Positions 43,701-50,803 of a DNA stretch of 64,000 bases are shown here, one piece after another. Made by a program: the position numbers and the translations under genes. Position 1 is the first letter of the stretch. Every line of letters starts with the position of its first letter. Under the pieces are notes generated by a model. The model was not told where the DNA came from. It did no database searches and saw nothing but the letters and a program-made list of their open reading frames with translations. The stretch is from the NCBI GenBank assembly GCA_963788185.1, contig CAWBGE010000020.1, positions 1-64,000 of the forward strand, written 5' to 3'. This stretch comes from CAIWHR01 sp963788185. Its GTDB lineage: Bacteria > Pseudomonadota > Gammaproteobacteria > Burkholderiales > Casimicrobiaceae.

Positions 43701-44642
43701 GTGAACCTGCAGCAGCTACGTTATCTCTGCGCCATCGTCGATCATGGCCTCAATGTCTCGGATGCCGCGGAAGCGCTGTATACATCTCAGCCGGGTATCA
43801 GCAAGCAGATACGGCTGCTGGAGGAGGAGCTCGGCACCCGGGTCTTCGTGCGCCAAGGCAAGCGCTTCACCGGCCTCACCCCTGCCGGCGACGCCGTCGT
43901 CGCGACCGCACGCCGTGCGCTCAGGGAAGTCGAGAACATGAAGCGCGTCGGCGCCGAGTTCCAGCACGACAGCGTCGGCACGCTGTCGATCGCCACGACC
44001 CACACTCAGGCGCGCTATGTGCTGCCACCGGTGGTGAAAGAATTCGCCGCAGTGTACCCGAGAGTGCGCTTGTTGCTGCATCAGGGCAATCCGGTCCAGG
44101 TCGCCGAGCAAACGGCCCGTGGGGAGGTCGACGTGGGCATCGCGACCGAGTCGCTCGCCGCCTATCCCGAACTCGTCACCCTCCCCTGCTACCAGTGGAA
44201 CCGCTGTGTGCTGGTTCCGCGCGGGCACCCTCTGGCGAAAGTTCGCCCCCTCGACTTGCCGGCCATCGCCCTCTACCCGATCATCACCTACGACTTCGCG
44301 TTCACCGGGCGCTCACAGATCAATGCGGCATTCGAGGCAGCGGGACTGTCGCCAAATGTGGTGCTGACCGCCCTCGACGCCGACGTGATCAAGACGTACG
44401 TCGAGCTCGGTATGGGTGTCGGCATCGTCGCTCGCATGGCCTACGACCCGGTCAGGGACAGTGCGCTGACGCAACTCGATGCATCGCATCTGTTCGCCGC
44501 AAGCACCACACGGCTTGCCGTCCGCCGCGGTGTTTTCCTGCGCGGGTATGTCTACGACTTCATCCGGCGCTTTGCGCCGGCGCTCGACCGGGAAACAGTC
44601 GACGCTGCGCTCTCTGGCGCCGCAACTCCCGAACTGCCGTGA
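43701..44642 (+). CDS. cysB: CysB-family LysR-type transcriptional regulator
   Basis: 313 residues from GTG 43701 (MNLQQLRYLCAIVDHG). Helix-turn-helix is at about 18-40 (NVSDAAEALYTSQPGISKQIRLLEEEL in parts). The effector domain carries THTQARYVLPPVV, typical of CysB/Cbl, which bind O- or N-acetylserine and sulfate or thiosulfate. It activates sulfur-assimilation genes; none of these is in the window. In other beta-proteobacteria a very similar protein is the main CysB. Confidence 0.92.
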   Translation: MNLQQLRYLCAIVDHGLNVSDAAEALYTSQPGISKQIRLLEEELGTRVFVRQGKRFTGLTPAGDAVVATARRALREVENMKRVGAEFQHDSVGTLSIATTHTQARYVLPPVVKEFAAVYPRVRLLLHQGNPVQVAEQTARGEVDVGIATESLAAYPELVTLPCYQWNRCVLVPRGHPLAKVRPLDLPAIALYPIITYDFAFTGRSQINAAFEAAGLSPNVVLTALDADVIKTYVELGMGVGIVARMAYDPVRDSALTQLDASHLFAASTTRLAVRRGVFLRGYVYDFIRRFAPALDRETVDAALSGAATPELP

Positions 44643-44670
44643 ACGCAGCCATCCCGCGCCGGGACGGGTG

Positions 44671-45882
44671 ATGAACGCTCCACGCCGGACCTGGGCGTTC
44701 GCAGCATTGCTCGCTTCGCTTTCGATGCTGGGGCCGTTCGCCATCGATGCCTATCTGCCTGCCTTCCCTGCGATCGGGCGCGAATTCAACGCGGCACCGC
44801 TGGCAGTGCAGCAGACGCTTTCCGTCTACCTCTTCGCCTACGCCTTCATGATGCTTTGGCACGGCGCGCTTGCGGACGCGCTGGGGCGCCGCCCTGTCGT
44901 CCTGGGTGGACTTGTGATCTACGCGATCGCGACACTGGGCTGCGCGATCGCCGGCAACATCGAGTCACTGTGGCTCTTTCGCGCCTTGCAGGGCGTCTCT
45001 GCGGGTACGGGGCTGGTCGTCGCGCGGGCGATCGTGCGTGACAGCTTCCACGGCGCCGAAGCTCAACGATTGATGTCGCAGATAACCCTGGTGTTCGGCA
45101 TCGCACCCGCCCTCGCGCCGGTCATGGGTGGCCTTGTGCTCGACCAGTACGGGTGGCGCGCGATTTTCTGGGTTCTGCTCTTCCTCGTGTCCGCCATGCT
45201 GGCGTGGGCGTCCCTTCGGCTGCCGGAGACGCTACCACCGAGCGCCCGGATCGCCCTTCACCCGATGACGATGGCGCGAAGCTACCGCAACGTCCTCACC
45301 CGGGTCGATTTTCTGCTGCTGGCGTTGATCCCCACGCTCAATTTTTCGGCTTTCTTCCTGTACATCGCCGTGGCGCCTGTCTTCCTCATCGACCTTCTGG
45401 GGCTCACTTCCCGGAGCTTCGGGTGGCTGTTCATCCCGATGATCAGCGGCATTATGATCGGCGCCACGGTTTCGGGCCGCCTTGCCGGAAAGTGGTCGAC
45501 TCGGGCTACCGTCCACCTGGGTTACGGACTGATGTTCGCCGGCGCCCTTATGAACGTCCTGGTCTGCATGCTGATCGCACCCGGGGTGCCGTCGAATGTG
45601 CTGCCCATCCTTCTCTTCGCGATCGGTTCGAGCATCGTGATGCCGTCGGTGACCTTGCTCATCCTCGATCTCTTTCCTGCCACGCGCGGGCTTGCCTCGT
45701 CGTTGCAGGGATTCGTGCAGTTCGCTGTTTCCGGACTCAACGCCGGTACGATCGCGCCCCTGCTTTCCGGAAGTCTGCGCGCGCTGGCTCTGGGAATGGC
45801 GGGATTTGCGTTGGCCAGTTTCGCGCTGTGGCAGATCTACAGCTACCGGAATCCGCTCTCAACGAAAGGTTCGCCCCCATGA
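44671..45882 (+). CDS. Bcr/CflA-family MFS drug-type exporter
   Basis: 403 residues, 12 membrane helices. DAYLPAFPAIGREF in helix 1, the A-loop GALADALGRRPVVLGG, and VARAIVRDSF with FGIAPALAPVMGG in the middle mark the Bcr/CflA branch, which exports bicyclomycin, chloramphenicol or sulfonamides in other species. The real substrate is unknown. Starts 28 bp after cysB on the same strand; its stop overlaps the DUF192 start (ATGA). Confidence 0.92.
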   Translation: MNAPRRTWAFAALLASLSMLGPFAIDAYLPAFPAIGREFNAAPLAVQQTLSVYLFAYAFMMLWHGALADALGRRPVVLGGLVIYAIATLGCAIAGNIESLWLFRALQGVSAGTGLVVARAIVRDSFHGAEAQRLMSQITLVFGIAPALAPVMGGLVLDQYGWRAIFWVLLFLVSAMLAWASLRLPETLPPSARIALHPMTMARSYRNVLTRVDFLLLALIPTLNFSAFFLYIAVAPVFLIDLLGLTSRSFGWLFIPMISGIMIGATVSGRLAGKWSTRATVHLGYGLMFAGALMNVLVCMLIAPGVPSNVLPILLFAIGSSIVMPSVTLLILDLFPATRGLASSLQGFVQFAVSGLNAGTIAPLLSGSLRALALGMAGFALASFALWQIYSYRNPLSTKGSPP

Positions 45883-46319
45883 TCCGCATCGCCCGGTCGA
45901 TTGTGCTGTTGCTTCTGCTTGTCGCTGCCCGAAGCGCGGCAGGCGCGGACCTCCCCACACGCACGCTCACCATCAACGGGTATTCGGTCACGGCCGAGGT
46001 AGCAGCTACGGGCGAGCAACGGGCAACCGGGCTAATGCATCGCTTTTCACTGCGACCGAATCACGGGATGCTGTTTGTGTTCGACAAACCCGAACCTCTC
46101 GGATTCTGGATGAAGAACACGTTCATCCCCCTTTCAATCGCCTTCATCGCCGAGGACGGGCGCATCGTCAACATCGAGGACATGGCCCCGCAGACGGAGA
46201 CAACCCATCGATCGAGGGGGCCGGCTCTATTTGCACTGGAGATGCGCAAGGGATGGTTTGCGGAACACGGCGTCAAGGCCGGGGACAGGGTGGATCGGCT
46301 CTGGCCGCAGGGCCGGTAG
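45879..46319 (+). CDS. Secreted DUF192-family protein
   Basis: 146 residues with a signal peptide (SIVLLLLLVAARSAAGADL). The DUF192 core includes RATGLMHRFSLRPNHGMLFVF, FWMKNTFIPLSIAFI and ALEMRKGWFAEHGVKAGDRV in parts. The function of the family is unknown; it is common in the periplasm of proteobacteria. Translation is coupled to the upstream exporter. Confidence 0.9.
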   Translation: MIRIARSIVLLLLLVAARSAAGADLPTRTLTINGYSVTAEVAATGEQRATGLMHRFSLRPNHGMLFVFDKPEPLGFWMKNTFIPLSIAFIAEDGRIVNIEDMAPQTETTHRSRGPALFALEMRKGWFAEHGVKAGDRVDRLWPQGR

Positions 46320-46355
46320 CGCTCCCGGCCCGCTGGCGGCCAGGAATCGGCGCGA

Positions 46356-46376
46356 CCCCTGTCACATTCACCGGGG
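46356..46376. promoter_or_regulatory. Imperfect dyad between the DUF192 gene and luxR
   Basis: CCCCTGTCACATTCACCGGGG: outer arms CCCC/GGGG and inner GT/AC pair around a 7-base centre with one mismatch per arm. It lies 129 bp before the LuxR start. It could be a terminator without T-tract or a regulator-binding site. It is only loosely like a lux box. Confidence 0.25.
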
Positions 46377-46504
46377 TAGGCTAAGCAAACGTGGTTTGCC
46401 CCGCGGAAAGCTTGTAGGATAAAGTCGAGAAAAGGGAAGGCTGCACTTCCCGACAAGCGGCCGGGCAACGGTTCGCCGTGCCCGCCAAGGTACGAGGAGG
46501 GACT

Positions 46505-47296
46505 ATGCTGGGAGAAGTGCACCCGACCAAGCCCGATCTTTCCAAGCTCGAGAGCATCGATGTGCTGTTGCAGCCGCTACTCACTGCGGCCGCCGCGGGG
46601 GAGCCACTCGAACCCGCCTTGCTCAAGATCACCCGATCGCTTGGCTTTGACAGCTTTGTTTACGGAATCGCGACGGCGAGCCGGCCAAACCGGGATAGTC
46701 GCTCCATTGTCTGGACCTCTCTCCCTCCGTCTTGGTTGGCAGCGTATGAAGCAAATGCCTATGTGGAGGTGGATCCCCGAGTTGCAGCTGTTTTTGATCG
46801 GACTTCACCATTCATTTGGGATGCGGCGGCGATAAATTGTGAGGGACGTACTAAGCGCTTTCTCGAGCATGCTGCCGAATACGGTATTCGAAGTGGCGTG
46901 ATGATTGCATTCAGTGACCCAGGCGGTTCCCGAGTCGGCTTTGGCCTCAACTCTGCACTTAGCCCGCTACCGCCCGAGCGGCGCGAGGAAATCACCCAAC
47001 ATCTTGGAACACTGATGGTCCTGGGAACGCGCTTGCATGATGTCTTCATGGCGGAAATCATTCAGCGGGGCGTCACACCCATCCACCTTGGAAAACCGCT
47101 GTCGCCGCGCGAGAAGCAGTGCCTAATCATGGCTGCGCGCGGACTCACCAGTGCGGACATCGGTATCAAGCTCGGCATAACCAATCGCACGGCAAATTTT
47201 CATTTCGGCAACGTCCTGAGCAAGCTCAGCGTGCTCAATCGCAACGAAGCCATCGCCAAGGCGATAACGCTGGGCCTGATAAACACAAGAAACTGA
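46505..47296 (+). CDS. LuxR-type regulator with autoinducer-binding domain (LuxR solo)
   Basis: 263 residues from ATG 46505 behind a strong GAGGAGG. The autoinducer domain (about 30-170) keeps the acyl-homoserine-lactone pocket residues with TraR spacing: Trp77, Tyr81, Asp90, Pro91, Trp105 and Gly131. The C-terminal helix-turn-helix (about 195-255; LSPREKQCLIMAARG, DIGIKLGITNRT) has the conserved Glu and Gly. No luxI synthase is in the window, so it may answer to signals made elsewhere. Base composition is clearly lower in G+C than its neighbours, with codons such as ATA and TGT that are rare around it, pointing to horizontal acquisition. Confidence 0.93.
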   Translation: MLGEVHPTKPDLSKLESIDVLLQPLLTAAAAGEPLEPALLKITRSLGFDSFVYGIATASRPNRDSRSIVWTSLPPSWLAAYEANAYVEVDPRVAAVFDRTSPFIWDAAAINCEGRTKRFLEHAAEYGIRSGVMIAFSDPGGSRVGFGLNSALSPLPPERREEITQHLGTLMVLGTRLHDVFMAEIIQRGVTPIHLGKPLSPREKQCLIMAARGLTSADIGIKLGITNRTANFHFGNVLSKLSVLNRNEAIAKAITLGLINTRN

Positions 47297-47313
47297 TCGC
47301 CAGTCAGGATTTA

Positions 47314-47362
47314 GAACGGCATTCCGGGCGAACGGCATTCCGGGCCTCCCTACCAGGAGGCC
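47314..47362. repeat. Tandem 16-bp repeat followed by a hairpin after luxR
   Basis: GAACGGCATTCCGGGC occurs twice without interruption (47314-47329, 47330-47345). It runs into a 7-bp hairpin, GGCCTCC, 6-base loop, GGAGGCC (47343-47362). No T-tract follows. Further on, GGGTTCG/CGAACCC and GCTGATTC/GAATCAGC inverted pairs bracket 47419-47488 up to the sppA stop. The stretch could terminate luxR or mark the edge of an acquired segment. Confidence 0.6.
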
Positions 47363-47483
47363 GTACGTGGTTGTGGGCCCTTAGCGGTTTGCGGCCATAT
47401 CCCCGGTAAACGGGCGTCGGGTTCGCTGATTCAGGCGTGAGGGCGCCGGTCGCACCGCGCACCTGACGGTACGAACCCTCGAA

Positions 47484-48425
47484 TCAGCGCCACATCGGCA
47501 CGCCGCGGCGCACGCGCAGCATGATTTCGCCGCCCAATGCGGCACCGAATCTGCGTGCGACACGGTCGGCAATATTGTCCTCGGGCGTGAAATCTACAAT
47601 GTCCTCTGCTTTGATCACATCGCGCGCGACGGAATCCATGTTCCCCAAGGCGTCGGCGAGGCCAAGCTCAATCGCACGACTGCCGTTCCAGACGAGCCCC
47701 GTGAAGATTTCGGGCGACTCCTTCAATCGAGCACCGCGACCAGTCTTCACTGCGGCAATGAACTGGCGATGCACGTCATCCAGCATTCCCTGCACAAACG
47801 TCTGTTGCCCGGGGTTCAAAGGCAAAAACGGGTCGAGGAACGCCTTGTTCTCTCCCGCCGACAACACCCGCCGCTCGACGCCCAGCCGTTCCATCGTCCC
47901 GGTAAAGCCGAATCCGTCCATGATCACGCCGATCGATCCCACGATGCTTGCCTTGTCGACGTAAATCTGGTCGGCAGCGGCAGCGATGTAATAACCTCCG
48001 GATGCGGCTATCTCCTCCACCACCGCGTGCACCGCAATTTCCGGGTACAGCGCACGCAGTCGGCGCACCTCGTCGTAAACCTGTCCGGCCTGCACGGGAC
48101 TGCCGCCGGGGCTGTTGATGCGCAGGATGACGCCTTTGATCCCGCGATGCCTGAAGGCTTCGCGCAGGCCGGCGTTGATGCGCTCGGCACTGGCACGTCC
48201 TCCCGCCTCGAGTTCGCCGCGCACTTCGACCAGCCCACTGCATTGGTCGAGGCACACGCGGTCGCGAGACACCACGGCTGCCAGCACGAGAAACAGCGTC
48301 AATCCGATCACCGCCAGCGTAGCCAGCCGGAAAAAAATGTTCCAGCGACGGGCGCGACGCCGTTCGACCAGAAAGTCCCGGGCCAATTGCTCCAGAACGT
48401 TGTGCTCGAGTTTCAGATCCGGCAT
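47484..48425 (-). CDS. sppA: Signal peptide peptidase SppA (short form)
   Basis: 313 residues from ATG 48425. One N-terminal membrane anchor (LATLAVIGLTLFLVLAAVV) and the S49 protease domain with NSPGGSPVQAG, catalytic Ser142 (AASGGYY) and Lys194 (GENKAFLDPF). It degrades cleaved signal peptides at the periplasmic face. It sits in the rluC-HAD-sppA order next to rne. Confidence 0.93.
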   Translation of the reverse strand: MPDLKLEHNVLEQLARDFLVERRRARRWNIFFRLATLAVIGLTLFLVLAAVVSRDRVCLDQCSGLVEVRGELEAGGRASAERINAGLREAFRHRGIKGVILRINSPGGSPVQAGQVYDEVRRLRALYPEIAVHAVVEEIAASGGYYIAAAADQIYVDKASIVGSIGVIMDGFGFTGTMERLGVERRVLSAGENKAFLDPFLPLNPGQQTFVQGMLDDVHRQFIAAVKTGRGARLKESPEIFTGLVWNGSRAIELGLADALGNMDSVARDVIKAEDIVDFTPEDNIADRVARRFGAALGGEIMLRVRRGVPMWR

Positions 48426-48530
48426 GGCGAGATTCTCGGTGCGGTGGGTGGTGCGCAATCGTACAACGTAAACCCGTCCGGTGAACGAACGGTCGCCATC
48501 CGAGGCGCGCTGCGGAACGACGCGCCACGG

Positions 48531-49217
48531 TCAGGCGTTTGCGCGCAGCCACAGCCGTAGCGCCGGCACGGATCCAAGCATGGCGAGCGGTTGCAGCCGC
48601 GCCAGCTCCGCCCGAGGATGCGCGCCATAGGTTACCGCGAGTGCCCGAACACCGGCGTTGCGCGCTAGATCCAGGTCGTGCGTGGTGTCGCCGATCATCA
48701 ACGTCTCTCCGGCAGCGACGCCGGTACGCTCCATCAGGTGAAACAGCATCTCCGGGTCGGGCTTGGCGGGACCTTCATCGGCGCAGCGTGTGGCGACAAA
48801 GAGATTGCCGATGCCCTGTTGCGCAAGTGCCCGCGCCAGCCCGTGCCGGGATTTTCCCGTCGCAATCGCCAGCAGGAATCCGCGCGCGTCCAACTCGGCG
48901 AGCATCTCGCGCGCGCCCTCGAACAGCGGAATCTCCGTGTCCTGCGCAAGAAAGTGATCGCGGTAACGCGCGGCGAGTTCGGGGTGACGCTCGACCGGCA
49001 GCGCCGGCGCGACGAGGTTCAATGCCTCCCCCAACCCCAGGCCAATCACATGGCGAGCCACAGACTCGTCGGGTACGACGGCACCCACATCCCGGCACGC
49101 TGCCTGTATCGACGAGGCAATCAACGCAGTCGAGTCCGACAGCGTCCCGTCCCAGTCGAAAACGATCAGGCGAAAGCGCCCTGGCGGCGACGCCGCGTGG
49201 CGGTCAGGCATTGGCAT
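48531..49217 (-). CDS. HAD-family phosphatase, phosphoglycolate-phosphatase-like
   Basis: 228 residues from ATG 49217 (ATG 49211 also possible). Motif I FDWDGTLSDS (nucleophile Asp), motif II AIATGKSRHGL, motif III/IV KPDPEMLFHLME and MIGDTTHDLDLARNAG. The alpha-helical cap is of the Gph type. The physiological substrate is not evident. The start overlaps the end of rluC, so translation is coupled. Confidence 0.9.
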   Translation of the reverse strand: MPMPDRHAASPPGRFRLIVFDWDGTLSDSTALIASSIQAACRDVGAVVPDESVARHVIGLGLGEALNLVAPALPVERHPELAARYRDHFLAQDTEIPLFEGAREMLAELDARGFLLAIATGKSRHGLARALAQQGIGNLFVATRCADEGPAKPDPEMLFHLMERTGVAAGETLMIGDTTHDLDLARNAGVRALAVTYGAHPRAELARLQPLAMLGSVPALRLWLRANA

Positions 49218-50187
49218 TTGCAACGGTCGGCACACCCAGCAGCGCGACGAACCTCTCCAGCTCGATCGGCAGCGGTGATTCGACAACGACCGGCTGCCCG
49301 GTCGTCGGATGCGTGAACTCGACCCGAGCAGCATGCAGGAACATCCGCTTGAGCCCCTGCTTTGCAAGCTGACGATTCCAGGCAAAGTCCCCATACCGCG
49401 GATCCCCGGCCAGAGGATGCCCGAGGTGCGTGAGATGGACGCGAATCTGGTGCGTGCGCCCCGTCTCGAGTTCGGCTTCCAGCAGCGCCATCGGCGGGTC
49501 GACGTCGCGCCAGACACTCAATCGCCGAAAGTTGGTCCGCGCAGCGCGTCCGGACTGATCGACCCGCACCCGCCGCTCCCCGTCGCTGCCCACATACGAT
49601 AACAGCGGCACGTCGACCCGCCGAAGCGCATCGCGCCAGCGGCCTCGCACGAGCACGCGATAGCGCTTGTCGACCCGTCCATCGCGCAGCTGCGCATGAA
49701 GCGCAACCAGCGCCGAACGCTTCTTGGCCACAAGAAGAACCCCGGACGTCTCCCGGTCAAGCCGATGGACAAGCTCGAGGAACGGGGCCGTCGGACGCGC
49801 AAGCCGCAGGCGCTCGATGACACCGTGAGCGATTCCGCTGCCCCCATGCACGGCGACCCCCGCGGGCTTGTCGAGGGCGATCAGCACGTCATCCTCGAAA
49901 AGGATCGGCGGAACCGGGAAAGCCGGGGCCACCGGGTCACGGCCGACCCCGCCGACCCCTGCCGCCACCCTGATGGGCGGTACGCGCAAACCATCACCAG
50001 CATGCAGCCGCTCTTCGGGTCCGGCTCGGCGACGATTGAGGCGAACCTCGCCGCTGCGCAGGATGCGATAGACGTGGCTCTTGGGAACACCCTTCAGAAC
50101 CTTGAGCAGGTAATTGTCGATGCGCTGACCTTCGCCCTCCTCCCCCACCGTCAGCCAATTGACAGAATCCTTGCTTAAATCATTCAT
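49204..50187 (-). CDS. rluC: 23S rRNA pseudouridine synthase RluC
   Basis: 327 residues from ATG 50187. The S4 domain (GQRIDNYLLKVLKGVPKSHVYRILRSGEVRLN in parts) precedes the RluA-type catalytic domain with VHRLDRETSGVLLVAKKR (catalytic Asp) and ELETGRTHQIRVHLTHLGHPLAGD in parts. It modifies positions 955, 2504 and 2580 in E. coli 23S rRNA. Divergent from rne, as in E. coli. Confidence 0.94.
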   Translation of the reverse strand: MNDLSKDSVNWLTVGEEGEGQRIDNYLLKVLKGVPKSHVYRILRSGEVRLNRRRAGPEERLHAGDGLRVPPIRVAAGVGGVGRDPVAPAFPVPPILFEDDVLIALDKPAGVAVHGGSGIAHGVIERLRLARPTAPFLELVHRLDRETSGVLLVAKKRSALVALHAQLRDGRVDKRYRVLVRGRWRDALRRVDVPLLSYVGSDGERRVRVDQSGRAARTNFRRLSVWRDVDPPMALLEAELETGRTHQIRVHLTHLGHPLAGDPRYGDFAWNRQLAKQGLKRMFLHAARVEFTHPTTGQPVVVESPLPIELERFVALLGVPTVANANA

Positions 50188-50198
50188 TTGATTATAAT
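50171..50198 (+). promoter_or_regulatory. Promoter of rne
   Basis: -35 TTGCTT (50171-50176), 16-bp spacer, -10 TATAAT (50193-50198), start expected near 50205. The -35 lies inside the rluC start region on the other strand. Confidence 0.7.
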
Positions 50199-50204
50199 TC
50201 TCGC

Positions 50205-50803
50205 CTGCATCGCACATTGGTTAACGGTACTCCGGCGCTCACCGTGGTGTGACGTGCCCGGAGCCGCGGCGACGGCAAAGAGGTTCAATGGTTGCGAAAC
50301 CGCCTCCTCCGATGCCCGACCAGCACGCGTTGCAGGGCAGGCCGTTGCGTTAGGCGCATGAATCGGCCAGCGGTTAAATCGACTCACCGTCCGGGCGTTG
50401 CAACCCGGAAAAGTAGTGATGGTAAATGAAGAGCGCAGTCTCCGCACCCGGCACTGGGCCGGTTCGAAGCGGCGCATTGCGCGGCGAAACCAGCGAATTG
50501 ACTGTCCTTCGGTACTAGTCCGCATCCAGCGCGCAGTTCGCGTCAGGGGCGAGGGCCGAAGGCCCGAACGCTTGTACACGAGACCAGAACTCCCCCGATC
50601 CGCGAGCGTGGGCCCTCTTGCAACACGCAAGACCCGCCCCACAGCACCTGCCGCGCGCAATGCCGGCCTGCTCGCCTGCCCGGTGCCACCGCACCCGGCC
50701 CGGGGCGTCCATCTCGCGTCCGCCGCGGAGTAGCGTCGGCCGCGTCGCGCGGCCCTAGTTTCGACCCGCCCATGCCCGGCCGGATCCGCGCCGGAAAGAC
50801 ATC
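50205..50803 (+). promoter_or_regulatory. Long 5' leader of rne
   Basis: About 600 nt separate the predicted start of transcription from the rne ATG, with no gene in between. Several hairpins are visible: GGGCC-GAA-GGCCC, CTTGC-AACAC-GCAAG, and a strong one at 50738-50754 (GGCCGCG, TCG, CGCGGCC) 50 nt before the ATG. In E. coli the 361-nt rne leader lets RNase E control its own mRNA decay. A similar function here is inferred from position and structure, not from sequence identity. Confidence 0.5.
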
